A stretch of 64,000 bases of DNA, from the NCBI GenBank assembly GCA_028455995.1, contig JABELC010000005.1, positions 930,001 through 994,000 of the forward strand. The letters are read 5' to 3'. Shown in pieces: positions 1 through 11,983 of this stretch. Source of the stretch: Scleromitrula shiraiana. Its lineage: Eukaryota; Ascomycota; Leotiomycetes; Helotiales; Sclerotiniaceae. The notes under the pieces were generated by a model that was not told the origin of the DNA, made no database searches, and saw only the letters and a list, made by a program, of their open reading frames with translations. Both the position numbers and the translations under genes were made by a program. Within the stretch, counting starts at the first letter, position 1; each line of letters starts with the position of its first letter.

Positions 1-834
1 CATCGGACAGCACTCTAGAGATGTTTTGGTAAGAGTTATGCTCTGATATAGCATCAAAAGCGTATTTGACCTCGTCCACTCCAGCCTGCTTCAACGCATC
101 CTTAATACCTGAAACCACAGCTTCGTTTCCCTTGCGGTAGTCAACTATTGTGTCACCTTTGTCTCTAGAGAGAAGCTTTTCAACGTATGTTTCACCACGA
201 CCGGCAACAGCAATGATCGGGTGAATGTTAGAAGCTTGGGCAAGCTTGATAGCAAAAGAACCCTAACCATACGTTAGCATGCAATTTATTGTCGATCAAA
301 CACCGGAAATTCATACCACTGCCGAGGAAGCTCCATAAATTATCAATGGAATAGAGGTCTTGGTTGCATTCCATGGTTCAGGAAGGCCAAGTCTCATATA
401 AAGACCGATTGCAGCTGTCATAGCAGCAAGAGGAATTGTTGCGGCCTTATTCGAAATCAGCATATTTGTGTGAGATCTAATACATATATTTTACCCACCT
501 CCTCAAAAGTTGTCTTTTTAGGTATATGAAAAGTGGTATGAGAGTGAGCAATCGCGTATTCAGCAAAGCTTCCATGATCAGTATTCATCTCATGGAATGC
601 AGCAACTCGATCTCCCTTCTTGAATTCGTAAACATCCTCTCCAACTGCCTCCACAATCCCAGCGATATCATCACCTGCATTGAATGTTCTGTTGGTCCAT
701 TCTGGGTACTTCCAATCTTTCGGATTGGAACCAGAGTATATGACTTTAATCAAAACTTGATCCACCTTAGGCTGTGGGATTGAGACATCGTGAATTGTGA
801 CCTTAACGTCGGAACCAACAATTGCTTCCTTCAT
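1..834 (-). CDS. Zinc-type MDR alcohol dehydrogenase / quinone oxidoreductase-like protein (3' end beyond window)
   Basis: Medium-chain dehydrogenase/reductase, expected to reduce an enone, quinone or alcohol/aldehyde with NAD(P)H in the cytosol. Exon 1 (499-834) starts MKEAIVGSDVKV and carries the GroES-like N-terminal fold, with GSNPKDWK and GDDIAGIV typical of fungal quinone-reductase-type MDRs. The structural-zinc cysteine cluster of classical ADHs is not seen. Introns at 446-498 and 263-316 join in frame, giving FEEAATIPLA and then IYGASSAVGSFAIKLA, the start of the Rossmann dinucleotide-binding fold. The coding sequence runs off the left edge after about 240 residues; the family is usually about 340-360. 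The start is the first ATG of the open frame. Substrate cannot be told from sequence; members occur both in general metabolism and as trans-acting enoyl reductases in polyketide clusters, but no cluster partner is visible here. Confidence 0.85.
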
Positions 835-1291
835 TTTGAAAATTTTCGTAGAGGGATGATTCTTGGGGGTACGTTATTGTTGAAGATATGAATATTCGTA
901 AATGTAAGTGAAATGAGCAACGATAATGATGCAACAATCGAGTGGAGTGGACATCTCCATTGTTATATATTCATTCCATCTACCCATTCAATCAGTGAAG
1001 TTTGATTTATAATATCTCTATTATAAATCTTTCAGGATCAAAGACCATCCATCAATCATGGACCTTATCATTTTACTGGCGTCATCAAATTCAACTGCTC
1101 CGCTCGAGGAATGTGCCCCACAAAACCCACTAACCTAAAACAACCTTGTCAGACCGACACTGACTTCTAAATCCCTGATGTTCTGTAGGATAAATCCTCA
1201 GTGGTGTTCTGAATTCCATAACTAATTGAGTATTATTTGTAAGTTATGCTGAATAATACGGTGCTTGAGCATCGAAAAGACAATTCTTCCT
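835..1291. other. Intergenic: promoter side of the MDR gene and 3' end of the zinc-finger gene
   Basis: No coding signal was found. The stretch contains the upstream region of the reductase (minus strand) and the downstream region of the U1-type zinc-finger gene (minus strand). No clear regulatory motif was recognised. Confidence 0.5.
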
Positions 1292-2211
1292 TCATTTCTG
1301 ACGAATGTTCTTGGCTTTCCTTTTCTTGAAAACAACACCGCCAACAGCTGTCTCATCCGTTTCTTGCTTGAGTTCTGGTACTGGGACATCATTTAACAGT
1401 GTGATTCCTTCCTCCAACCAAGGTTCTTTTTTTATTTCAGCGAAGTCTTTCGCGTCTTTGGTATCTTGGAGTAGAGCAGCATCAGCTTCGTCCATGCCTG
1501 CCTCTTCTTTGATCTCTGGTTTAATAGCAGTGTCGGTTTCGGGTTTAACCGATAAACCTTTGCCCTTACGAGTCGCATTGCTCAAGAGAGCATCGAGATC
1601 ACCGTCGTCCTTTTCCGTAGGATACGTTCGGATAGCCGTACCCCATCGCCTCTTCTTGGCCTCAATCACTTCTTCTTCTTCCTCGGCTGCCCTCTTCCGC
1701 ACACCAAGGGCGATCGCTTCTGGTTTCTTTTCCTCATTGTCTTCAATGATTCGCTCTGATGTGACTTGCCACTCTCCAGCCATAGCCATATTAGGTCTAA
1801 ATTCATCCGGAATATTGACACCCATTTCTGCTAATTGCGATAATTGTTGTTTTCTCTGCGAGGCTGTTGCCTGCGGTTTCGGGGTGGAATAAATGGGTTT
1901 CGAAGAGCTTGAAGCACCTCCTGTTGCTATGCCATCTCCACTAATTAAGCCATTCAGTCGAGCGACCTCGTCTTTTGCTCTATCCTTTTCTCTCTGGTCC
2001 TTTTCATGGCCACGGTGTAAGTCGCGTAGAAATCGTTTGAGATTACCTTGATGTCTTGGTGTTGCTTCATGGTTGGCTTTCTCGAGCTTCGTATCACGAA
2101 CATATATTTTGCAGTGTTTGCACCAGTAATTGGGCTGTAATGGAATATTAGTATAATTGACAGTAAATTATGAGGTTGAAAGCTTACCGTAGACTTCCAA
2201 TATTCAGACAT
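1292..2211 (-). CDS. U1-type (matrin) zinc-finger protein, WBP4/FBP21-like splicing factor
   Basis: Two exons (2189/2188-2211 and 1292-2134; intron 2135-2187, GTAAGC..TTACAG) give 288 residues. The tiny first exon encodes MSEYWKST and splices to PNYWCKHCKIYV, building a U1-type C2H2 finger with C13, C16, H30 and H36 (C-x2-C-x13-H-x5-H), followed by a basic helix NLKRFLRDLHRG. This N-terminus is diagnostic of WBP4/FBP21 homologues, nuclear proteins of the activated spliceosome. The rest is low complexity, charged, with NLS-like KKRR and a basic C-terminus KKRKAKNIRQK. No WW domain is visible, unlike animal WBP4, so the fungal member is probably reduced to the finger plus scaffold. Several Psi-K-x-E motifs (VKPE, IKPE, IKEE, IKKE) occur in the acidic middle. 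It is divergent from the stomatin-like gene with 276 bp between starts. Confidence 0.75.
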
Positions 2212-2487
2212 GTTAACAAATGCCGTAGCCTTATTGACAATCTAGAATCAATAAAAGAGACTTTTTTCTTGCTGAAATTATTCTTGGTACAACATCGACT
2301 CAAGCTACAATTATTTAATGGATCCCATCACATAGCATCCGAGGCTGAGATAGTTCGGACAATTACTTATTCCGACCTAGTTCACTAGCGGGGAGTTCTT
2401 CCGATGTAGATTCCGCCGTCGAAGTTCAAAGGATTCCCTCAATAAGAATCGCCTCTAAACTCAATCTTATAATAAAACTCCATAATA

Positions 2488-3794
2488 ATGTCTTTAGAGA
2501 CAGCTTCTCGTATGGCCCTAAATGCGCCACTACTCTCTCAGAGTATTACATCTTCCATACCAAGAATCACTTCCCGAGCACTTCTTCCAAGAGCACAAAC
2601 ACTTCTCTCTCGGCGATATGACCAACAACGTAGACAGCTTCATATCACTCCCAGGTCGAGGGCACCAAATAGCGGATTGATGGGGATTAGCAGTTCAAGT
2701 GGGCCGATATCATATTTCCAACGCCCTTCATTACCAGCGAATACTATTGTGCGATTCGTACCACAGCAAACTGCATGGATTGTAGAGCGCATGGGAAAGT
2801 TCAACAGAATCTTGGAACCTGGTCTTGCTATTCTGTGGCCATTTTTGGATAAAATAGCCTATGTTAAGAGTTTGAAAGAAGCTGCTATGGAGATTCCTAG
2901 TCAGAGCGCGATTACTACAGACAACGTTACTCTTGAACTCGACGGTGTATTGTATACTCGTGTCTTGGATGCCTACAAGGCCAGGTAATATTCCTATAAT
3001 ACTTAAGTAGATTTTGGCTGACGGTCTAAAGCTATGGTGTTGAAGATGCCGAGTATGCTATTTCCCAACTGGCACAAACCACTATGCGCTCAGAAATCGG
3101 TCGACTCACCCTTGATCAAGTTCTCAAAGAGCGTGCAGCTCTAAACACAAACATCACGGCTGCTATCAATGAAGCTGCACAAGATTGGGGAGTAGTCTGC
3201 CTTCGTTATGAAATCAGAGATATTCACACTCCGCAAGGAGTAATGGAAGCTATGCATCGACAGGTCACAGCAGAACGAAGCAAACGAGCCGAAATTCTCG
3301 ATTCCGAAGGTCAGAGACAAAGTGCAATCAACATCGCCGAGGGACGAAAACAAAGTGTAATTCTGGCGTCTGAAGCCTTGAGGAGTCAACAAATCAACAT
3401 GGCGAGCGGAGAGGCTGAAGCTATCTTGTTAAAGGCAAAGGCTACGGCTGCAGGAATTGACGCCGTTGCCAAATCCATTGCCGCAGGCGAGGAATCTGCA
3501 CAGGGAGCTGTGAGTCTCACTGTAGCTGAGAAGTATGTTGATGCATTTGGCAAACTTGCAAAGGAAGGTACAGCTGTCGTTGTACCTGGAAACGTAGGAG
3601 ACATCGGAAGTATGATTGCCAGTGCCATGGCAGTTTATGGCAAAGTTGGAGATGCACAGGCCAAAACAATGGCTTCAAAGGTTTTGCAAGGCCAAAAGAG
3701 TACTCAAAATAGCGAGTCTCAAAGTGAGACTCCAAATGATGAGATGAAGAGAAGCATGCTTGCATCGTTCAAGAATTCTTCGAACAAGGAGTAA
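2488..3794 (+). CDS. Stomatin-like protein 2, mitochondrial SPFH/band-7 protein
   Basis: Two exons (2488-2984, 3032-3794; intron 2985-3031, only 47 bp, with a GGCTGAC branch site) encode 419 residues. The N-terminal roughly 75 residues are Arg/Ser-rich and lack acidic residues, as in a mitochondrial presequence. The SPFH domain begins at NTIVRFVPQQTAWIVERMGK and runs through the hallmark stretch SEIGRLTLDQVLKERAALN and IRDIHTPQGVMEAMHRQ, then an Ala/Glu-rich coiled coil (GQRQSAINIAEGRKQSVILA). This order and the spacing match SLP-2, which organises cardiolipin-rich inner-membrane domains and stabilises respiratory-chain and protease complexes. The last about 50 residues are Ser/Gln-rich and poorly conserved. 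The 3' end converges on MON2. Identification is secure; specific partners in this fungus are not known from sequence. Confidence 0.93.
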
Positions 3795-4359
3795 TTTATT
3801 GGAACGATATGACAAATGGTTGGACGGAGCGAGGCAAGGTGGAGTGTCTTGGGATGGGCCAAGGAAAACTGAATGTAAAATATATATTAGCGGCATGGAA
3901 TATGAGCGAGCAATTGTGTATTGTCTTATCATGGAAAAGGCATGGCGTCGGTCATGTCATGGAAAAATACTTTTTTTACCTAAGTATTGAAGATAGTGTT
4001 TTCTACTCTTAAAAAGCAGAAATGAATATCAAAAACCAAACACCCTTGTTCTTGTAACAGCATGCACATTTCTGTATACAAACCCGTTGAGTTTCCGAAT
4101 TTGACAGAGATATGATGAATTGTTGAACACATCTGAATAACAAAAATGAGATGCAACGCCATATAATTATGTCCGCTAAAGGTATTGTCTAATGTCTACT
4201 TAAACAACTCAAAATGCTAAAACATCCCACTCCAACACCAACTCAAACCTTTACTATTTTAATATCATATGCAATTTCAGATCCATATCCCACCTGTCTA
4301 AACAGACCCTCATACTAAGTTACCATCCGTACAGTGCATTCATACCACCCACCCACCAT
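3795..4359. other. Intergenic: 3' ends of two convergent genes
   Basis: The stretch separates the stop of the stomatin-like gene from the stop of MON2, which converge. AT-rich, no coding potential recognised; presumably both 3' UTRs and termination regions. Confidence 0.5.
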
Positions 4360-7300
4360 TTAAACCCCAAACTCCATACCAACTTCCTCCAAAGCTTTTC
4401 CAATCCACTTCAAGACCTCTTGATCCCTGGCCGCCGCCCTCACAGCCTTGACTAGTAGTGGGTACAATCTATGCAGATGTTTCTTCCCCTCGCTCTCCGC
4501 ACCAGGCGTATCAGGTATAGCTTCCGCTTCGCATCTCAATTCTACCAGTTTCTTCAATATGTATAACAATTCTTTTCGTTGGGATAACGGCTGTGGCATC
4601 CTACCCCGAAGTGGTTGATCTGCAATATATGCGCGCAACGTAAGACCAGATCGTAGAATAAGATATGGAGCAGCGGCTTGCGCGAGCTTAATCCGTGGTG
4701 CTGAACTATCGTGAAGGGAGACCAGAGAGATGAGCTCGTCGAAACATATATAGCTCATTTTTGCACGTGGCGAAGGAATAGAATCAACAGTGCAACCTTT
4801 GCGGGTTTGATATAGTGTGGCAAGGAGTTCCTGGCTGGGTTGTGGAAGTTCGTTGGGTTGTGGAGGATGAATGATTGACATGTGGAAAAGTGATTCGGTA
4901 TAGGTGCGGCGAGTTCGGTCTGGGATGACTTGTGAACCTAGAGCGGGAGTTATGAGTTCACGAAGAGTAAGAAATGATGAGATGTCGAATTCCTGGTCAT
5001 CTTTGATGTCGGCTGTTTCTGCTGCAACAGTGCAATCGGCGGCGGTGATGCCAATTGCTATGTTAATTATTGAGGTCCAAATAGACCGGGTAACATCTTC
5101 ACCCAGGGAGGCTTTGGCCATCACAGGAAGAATAGCATCTAATATGGCAAGGGAAGAGATTGTTGCTTGTCGCCACGGGGAAATACTCTTAGAGGCTATT
5201 GGAAAAGAATACTTCATGACGATTGGTCCAGCGAGTGCAGCCAGGGAAGATGATACGGCGCCACTAGTGTATATACCTTGCTCCGAGGAATGTGACAATA
5301 TAAGTTTCTCTGAAAGAGCCATCGAAGCTTTTGATAAAGCCACATATGTTGGCTTTTGAACGTTAGAAGGGTATTCTTTGGGAACAAATGCCAACGATAC
5401 AAATTGAGCAACTTGACTGATTAAAGTAGCAGGAACTCCCTGGATATCGGTGCGAATCATCTTCAGTAATTCCAGAACTTGAGTCTGCAGTGGTGTCAAG
5501 TATTCAATATCCGCAGAATAGGTTGATGCATTTGCCAATTGTATCGCTTCATGAAGTAAAGTCAATATTCGTTGAACACGACTAGCATCAAGATCTGATT
5601 CAATCAGACGATAAATCTCCTTAAGAGCAGATACATATGCTACAAGATAATTCTGATTGTCGACTCGCTTGTCGGATAGATCTATTCTGACTGGGGGCAA
5701 GGAATTCGACCAAAGACTCCATGCCATGTCAATTGAGGATCGAGAGAAGTTTGTCTGTTGTTCTTCTTTAATATTGCCTCGTGATAAAATCTCTCGCAGG
5801 GCCTTGAAAACCGAAGTGTTGACTTCTAGAATTTTGAACGACAACATTGTCTTGAAATGGCTAAGTAGTGTCTGCCAGGAGTCTTCAAATGTAGAGTGAC
5901 TTGTTAAAACATCTAGATAGTCAGCCAAGAGGTTGGTTATACCACTTAAAATTACAACGGTCGTCTCATTCCATCCTACTTTGTCCTTCTCCGAGATGGT
6001 GCATTCAGGATCGGTTGTCGCCTTGAGATGTGTCTCAATGGAGGATAGCAACCTAAAAATCACGGATTTAAGGCACATTGACCATGCCACTGGACTTAAT
6101 TGATCACCATAGGCATCAAATATTCTCAATAAAGTTTGAATGGCACCTGCAGGGACATTAGCAAAGTCATGAAGCTATCGGTTAAAGTAAACGTACTGTT
6201 CCTGAGTTCTAGTCGCTCGTCCGCTGTGACAGATGTAAGTCGGAATAGAAGCAACATCCACAAAGCTGCATCAGAGACAGCACGATCGTCACCCGATGCC
6301 TTCTCTATGAGGGCTTCCTCAGTCGATCCTTCAATCAAATCGGGGCTGAGAGAAAAAGAATTAGTTCTGCCCGAAATAAAATCGGACAATACCCAGAAGA
6401 AAGTCACAGTCTGTAATCGTCAGCAATAGTCTAAAGATGCTCGTGACATTTTCTTACGGTAAGAGAAATATTGAGATCATCATCTTGGGTACAAAAGTAA
6501 TATAATGTATCAACAAGTATCAAAAAGCAAGAATTTGGTAATGAGGAAAGAAAATCAGAACAAATGAGCTGAAGAGAGTTGAACGAAGATCTGATCAACT
6601 TGGCAGATCTTGTGGTGGATGCCTTTCCAGCTGCGTCACTTTTGACGAAAACACTACCGATAATCTCGAAAGCAATATCCCAACCACTAATAAAAGTCTC
6701 CCCGCATTGTTCTAGAATGCTTTTGAGGCCTTCGAGGATTGCTCTATGAACTTCGACGTCGGTTGAATGGATTGCAAGTGTTGTTTGCCTATCCTCATTT
6801 TGAAGTGGTTGGAGCCCACGGCTTAGTGCTTGGAGTAACATGATTTGGACCGAACCACGTAGTGTCTCTGGAGCAGCTAATGTAGAAGTAGCAGCCTCGA
6901 GAACGATTCTTACAAGAATTTCTGCAGCTCTAAGGCGGACAGAGGATGTTGCAGAAGTTGAACAAGCGGCAGAAATTAACTCGGAAGTCAACATCAGCCA
7001 TCCACTTTCGGTAGAATCATGCGTGGTTAACCTATCAATATTGATACTAGCGATATCACCCAGCTTGGCCAAAGCGAACAGATCTTCCTGGTTCTGAGTT
7101 GATGGTACTGTTACAAGACTATGAACTCTCTGGTGTGTATGTGATGGTCTCTTTGCTTCTGGAGATGATGGCCTGGACGATACCGATGGATCTTGCGACT
7201 TATGAGCCTCCCCTTTATTGAATAAGTCACACAGGGCTGACACAACTTTCATGAATGGCTCGTTAGGAAAGTCAACAGTACTTTCGAGCAGTCTTGTAGC

Positions 7301-9669
7301 AGCCGTCTCGACAGCTTTGATCTCAACTCCGAAATTTGCCAATAACCCAGAGGCGTTATTGTTGTCCTGGCTCTCCGGTCTTTGAGTAGCAGAGGCCCTT
7401 ACTGATTTGGCACTTGAAAAAATCACCAAGTCTGCCTGTTGCAAAGTGCCAAGAATGATGACCCAGGCAGAGTCAAGAGTAGGACCTAATGCAATACCCA
7501 GATTTAGAAGAGCGCGCAAACAGAGTAGATTTCGAGTGTTGAGCGACGGGGTAGTCCCATCCACAGGTACTTGCTTACCCCGATCTGGGTTGCTCACCAA
7601 GCTGTCGACACTCAGTAGACCTCTCGCATTATTGAAGATACTTGAAGTAGAAGGCTCAGTTGTTGAGGGGGTCGTAGGGCTCTGCGCTGGGGTCGTATTG
7701 GCTGTCAATACATTTGGCGGCACTGCTGCTTTTCCCAATGTCGTAAGAAACGCATCGCGAGGAGTTGCGAGGCGTAGAAGTCCTGCTACATGAGTGAACT
7801 TTTGGAAAGATCGAACTAGGCCATGATAGTATTCCTGATCCAGTGCAGCGTAAAGAAATGTGGAGCAAGTTGCCAGAATGGCGGGCCAGCATGCATCAAC
7901 AATGCCAGCACATGTTCTAACCTCTGTAAACAAAGCATGGTCCTCGAGTGACAGAGGATTGACAGGAACGGGATTCTTCTTATATGTCAACGTTCTCTCG
8001 AGAGGCTTAATATCAGGTGTACCCGGCCCAGATTCCGAGAACTTTGAATCAACCTCAGATTGTCTTGGACCTTTCTTCCGGGGACGCTCAGGGACTGTCA
8101 ATGGAAGTACGAACTTCGCTAATCCTTCGGAAAACCCACTGATACAAGCAAGAGTGAGACTGTAAATATAAGAGTCGGGAATAGATGGTGGGTCCGTTTT
8201 GTCTAGTTGATCAATGCATGGCACTCTCATCGTACTCCATTGTGCACTAACTCCAGCGCTTGGTTCATTCGTGCTTACGGAGCTGCTGATCATACCAGGA
8301 ACACCACTGGCTTCAAGAATTGCCTGATCTGAAGCCCCACCTTGACGGGCAACGGGAATGGTGGACTGGTGTCCAAGACCAATGATAGCAGGCTTCTCTG
8401 TGCTGACTCTAACAAACGCAGCAACAACATCTCGTAGAATGTCTTTCTTCTCTTCCTGGGCATCGTACATAGCAAATATCTTGCGGATAAGAGCTGCTTC
8501 TGCGAAAATCCCTCTCAACACCTCCATACAAAGTGATCTTTTCCACAAAGCAGTATCGTGATCAAGCATGTGTGTCAATAAGCCTAAAGCCATCTCGCCT
8601 TCGGTTGATAAAATGCTCAAATGTCTTCTGAGGAGAGTATATAGAACCCTAGTTACCCTGACTGTCACTGCAAAGTTTAACTTCTCCGAAAGTGCACTAA
8701 TGATGAATGGCATCACTCGAACGCGGAGGATATTTGCTTGCTCCGGGTGCGATAAGAATATTTCTGCATGGTTGGTCAGGACTGATTCTATCAGTTCTAA
8801 TCCAAACGTTTGCGGAAGACCTGTTGATCGCAAAAAATGGGGTTTCTGGGCTTCAGTCAACAAACAAATATCGTTGAATACCCTGTAAGCATCCAAAGCT
8901 GCTGTACGAAGTTGAATAGATCCATCCTCAGTTGGGGCTTCACCAATGGTGGGCACTTCCCGAGCAACTTCTTTTACAAAGGTTAGCCGTATTCACTCGT
9001 ACGATTGAAATACTTACTGTCTTCGGTCACAACTTTGTCAAACACCGAGACAACTAACTGCTGTAAGGTAGCAGCAGCTGTATTGAGAACAATTCCATTC
9101 TTGCTGGCTTGAAGGATCGTACAGATATTTAATGCGGCTGCCAATAGCTCTGCTTTCAGTTCATCTGCATAGTTTTGCAATAAGGACGGCAATGCTTGGA
9201 GAATCTTCAGCTGAATATCAAGACCTGCAGATGTAGCTTCCCGAAATGCTTCTAAAACTTCTCTTAATCTTGATTTTGGCAATGCACGTGACACCACCAA
9301 TCTTTGAAGACAGACAACTGCAATGCCCGTGAATTTGACATTTTTGGTCCCACATGCAATCAAGAAAGGTGTCACAAAGTTAGGACGTTGGGTGAGATCT
9401 ATACATATCTCAGTCAAGGTTCGATGCACAATATGGAAACGAAAAATCATATGATCAAAAACTCACCAGCAGCTATCTGAGCTTCAGATGTTGTTCGGAG
9501 ACTTTTAAGTTCATCCAAACTCTTCTCTGTAGCCTGACATGGTCTCAAGTCAGTAAGGAGGTCAAGCATATAGAAGTTGAAAGAAACTCACGTTTCGAAG
9601 GTCTGCATGTTTTCTTTTGCTCTCTTGTATAAGATTCCCAAGCTCCGAGGCGAGAATCTGGGCCGTCAT
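4360..9669 (-). CDS. mon2: MON2 homologue, Sec7/BIG-related endosome-Golgi trafficking scaffold
   Basis: Six exons (9592-9669, 9467-9533, 9018-9398, 6458-8970, 6197-6410, 4360-6146) sum to 5040 nt, exactly 1680 codons, giving 1679 residues; yeast Mon2 is of similar size. The start MTAQILASELGNLIQESKRK leads into a DCB-type helical region (TQRPNFVTPFLIACGTKNVKF), followed by a HUS-like segment (RTAALDAYRVFNDICLL) and long alpha-helical HEAT-like repeats; no catalytic Sec7 domain is present. Mon2 works with Dop1 and Neo1 on Arl1-dependent endosome-to-Golgi recycling. A Ser/Thr/Pro-rich insert lies around TTPAQSPTTPSTTEPSTSS. The gene is divergent from MMS2, sharing a 322-bp intergenic region. 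All splice joins restore one frame, so the model is well supported. Confidence 0.92.
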
Positions 9670-9991
9670 GGTATTTCGTATTTCATTTATTTATTTCCAT
9701 TGCTGTCAATTGAATTTATAGTATCGTAGTTGCACATTCAATGAGCTCTCTAGCTTCTTGTTGTCCTTTGTGTGTACGTATTATGGCAAGTTCGAGATCA
9801 CCGAGATTTAGCCGAGCTTACCGCCCTGAGCTGCACGCAAGGCAAGAACCCCGCGACATATAAAACCTGTCACTACAACTATCTGCCCCTCTTTACGAGT
9901 TCCAGATCGATTTCTATGCAGAGGATAGATATCTGATTATTCCATTGTATTGGTGATTCCGTTACTAGAAACGAGATATTGACCTTTCAAA
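9670..9991. promoter_or_regulatory. Bidirectional promoter region MON2/MMS2
   Basis: 322 bp lie between the divergent start codons of MON2 (minus) and MMS2 (plus). The stretch is too short for two full separate promoters, so shared control is likely by inference. No specific operator was recognised. Confidence 0.5.
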
Positions 9992-10643
9992 ATGTCCGCA
10001 ACAGTACCGAGAAACTTCAGATTACTCGAGGAGTTGGAAAAAGGCGAGAAGGGCCTTGGAGCTGGTGAGCAAGATAACAGTGGAAAATATTGCATGGAGT
10101 TCCCTAACACATCTTGTAGAGGCATGTTCTTATGGTCTCACTGATGGCGACGACTTGTATATGTCAGACTGGAATGGCACAATTCTTGGTCCACCACACG
10201 TATGTTTTCATATCTGCCAGTGCTATTTTATATATCTATAGACTTACAGAATGATTTTACAGAGCGTCCATGAAAACCGAATCTACTCACTTACCATGCA
10301 CTGCGGAGAAAACTATCCGGATGTTCCCCCAACCATCCAGTTTACAAACAAGATCAACCTCCCGGCTGTTCAGGACGATGGCAAGGTTAGCATATCGTAT
10401 CATCAACTACAATATAACTCTAGGTACTAACTGCCGTGCAAGGTTGATCCAGCGCAGCTTCAATGCCTTGCGAACTGGAAACGAGAATACACCATGGAGA
10501 CTATCCTGATCGAGTTGAGAAAGTTAGTGCAGGGCGTATCAGATACACATTTGGCCCGTTAGAAGCTTACAGATCATAGGTACATGGCCCATCCAATCAA
10601 CAAAAAGCTTCCTCAACCACCTGAGGGCTCTACTTACGACTAA
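9992..10643 (+). CDS. mms2: Ubiquitin-conjugating enzyme E2 variant, MMS2/UEV1 family
   Basis: Five exons (9992-10064, 10120-10199, 10263-10385, 10443-10522, 10580-10643) give 420 nt and 139 residues, matching the 137-145 residues usual for MMS2. The protein begins MSATVPRNFRLLEELEKGEK and contains DDLYMSDWNGTILGPPHS, ENRIYSLTMHCGENYPD and the C-terminal NKKLPQPPEGSTYD, all hallmarks of UEVs. The region where active E2s keep the HPN motif and catalytic Cys reads PAQLQCLANWKREYTM, with no HPN, as expected for a variant that is not itself catalytic. MMS2 pairs with Ubc13 to build K63-linked ubiquitin chains, notably on PCNA in error-free post-replication repair. Every exon join falls on GT..AG and restores the frame. 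Confidence 0.94.
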
Positions 10644-10894
10644 ACACTTCACACGACTATAAAATGGTTCATGATGAGACTTTGAGATAACGACGACTGT
10701 ATGGGAGGATGGAGAATATCAGCAACTTTTTTAGAGCAATTCTGGTGCATAAGCGCGGCGAACTCGGCCTTTTCCCGATCGAAACAATGTTTATGAATTG
10801 AGATGAATAAATGTAGCGAGCGATGATGATTTTAGCAGAAATAAAATAGTTTATTTAACAAGCAAACGAAAGTTTGGAGTATGAGAATTATCTT

Positions 10895-11983
10895 CTAGAA
10901 ACTGGAGAGATTATAATCAATATTTTCCATCTCCTTTTCCTTCCTTGCTCTCTTAGCTAGATTCTTCTTGTGCCGTCGTTCAGCCCTTTCCTTCAACCAC
11001 AATACTTTCTCCTTGGTAACCAAACAGATCTGTTGCTCTGATAACGCAGCAGCTTTAGCCGTCTCCTGCTTTATCATCAAGGAGATGTCTGAGTCGACCT
11101 TCCCTAGATCTCTTTCCCAATGACCAGCACCGTAATCCAATTCAGGTTGTCTCTCATTCCACTCATCCACATCCAATCCTTCCTCCTCCATTTGTTCGCA
11201 TATGATATCTTCCCATTCATTTTCCAACCAAGCTAGATTCCGCATTTCTGCAATTCTTTCCCGCGCATCCATACGACTTTGCTTCTGAACAATCTTATCC
11301 CGTAAGACACGACTTAGGTAAGGGCTTTGTGGTTTCTGTATTCTTAAGAAATTACTCAAAGAAGTGCTGCTAAACTTCGGGACATGACGAGGCCCTGATA
11401 ATTTTTCGAGAGGTAGAGGTCGTGTTTCGAGGAGCTTGGGAACACCAGGTATAGCTTCTGGGTATCGAATCTTGGGCTTGGGGGGTTGCGGGATGCGTGA
11501 AGAGACAGCGGCTTCCTTTTGACGATATCGTAATAGATCGTATATTTGCTTCCTCGATTCTAGATCGCCATCTGCTGCTTTGCGGAGAAGTTGCTCGGCC
11601 TAGTATCATACAAAATTAGTTGGGAGCAGTTGTAATGAAGAAGGTTGAAGGTTTACTTTGTAGCCATTTTTTAAGGCAGTAACAATAATTCTCGGACTAT
11701 GCTCTATTGCATTTCGTCGGAATTGTTTGCGAATAAGGTGTTTGATTGGATTAACCAAAGGTTTTCTAGGTAACTTTCGAATAGAAGGATTGGTCGAATA
11801 TGTTGGTTGTTTTGGCTGTAATGTAACCGGTATAGGAATAGATAGGCATTGTTTAAGAAGAGCTTTATATAATGCGAAACCTTTATATTTGTATTAGCTA
11901 TAAATTGATATTAGGGTTTGGGTGTTCTTCTCACAGGCTATACGGTGTCGACCCGAAAGATAGGGAATGAATTGAGATGGCAT
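10895..11983 (-). CDS. LYR-motif protein, Cup1-like, probably mitochondrial
   Basis: Three exons (11935-11983, 11657-11880, 10895-11599) sum to 978 nt, giving 325 residues. Exon 1 supplies MPSQFIPYLSGRHRIAC and joins across an intron with a GCTAAT branch site to FALYKALLKQCLSIPIPV, a LYR-like tripeptide in the position typical of fungal Cup1-like LYR proteins. LYR proteins are small helical adaptors of mitochondrial Fe-S, respiratory-complex or mitoribosome assembly, usually paired with acyl carrier protein. A second, basic helical part (RKQFRRNAIEHSPRIIV) follows, then a Pro-rich linker and a highly charged C-terminal coiled-coil region ending ENIDYNLSSF. The exact client of this family is not established to my knowledge. 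Convergent with MMS2, 251 bp apart. Confidence 0.65.
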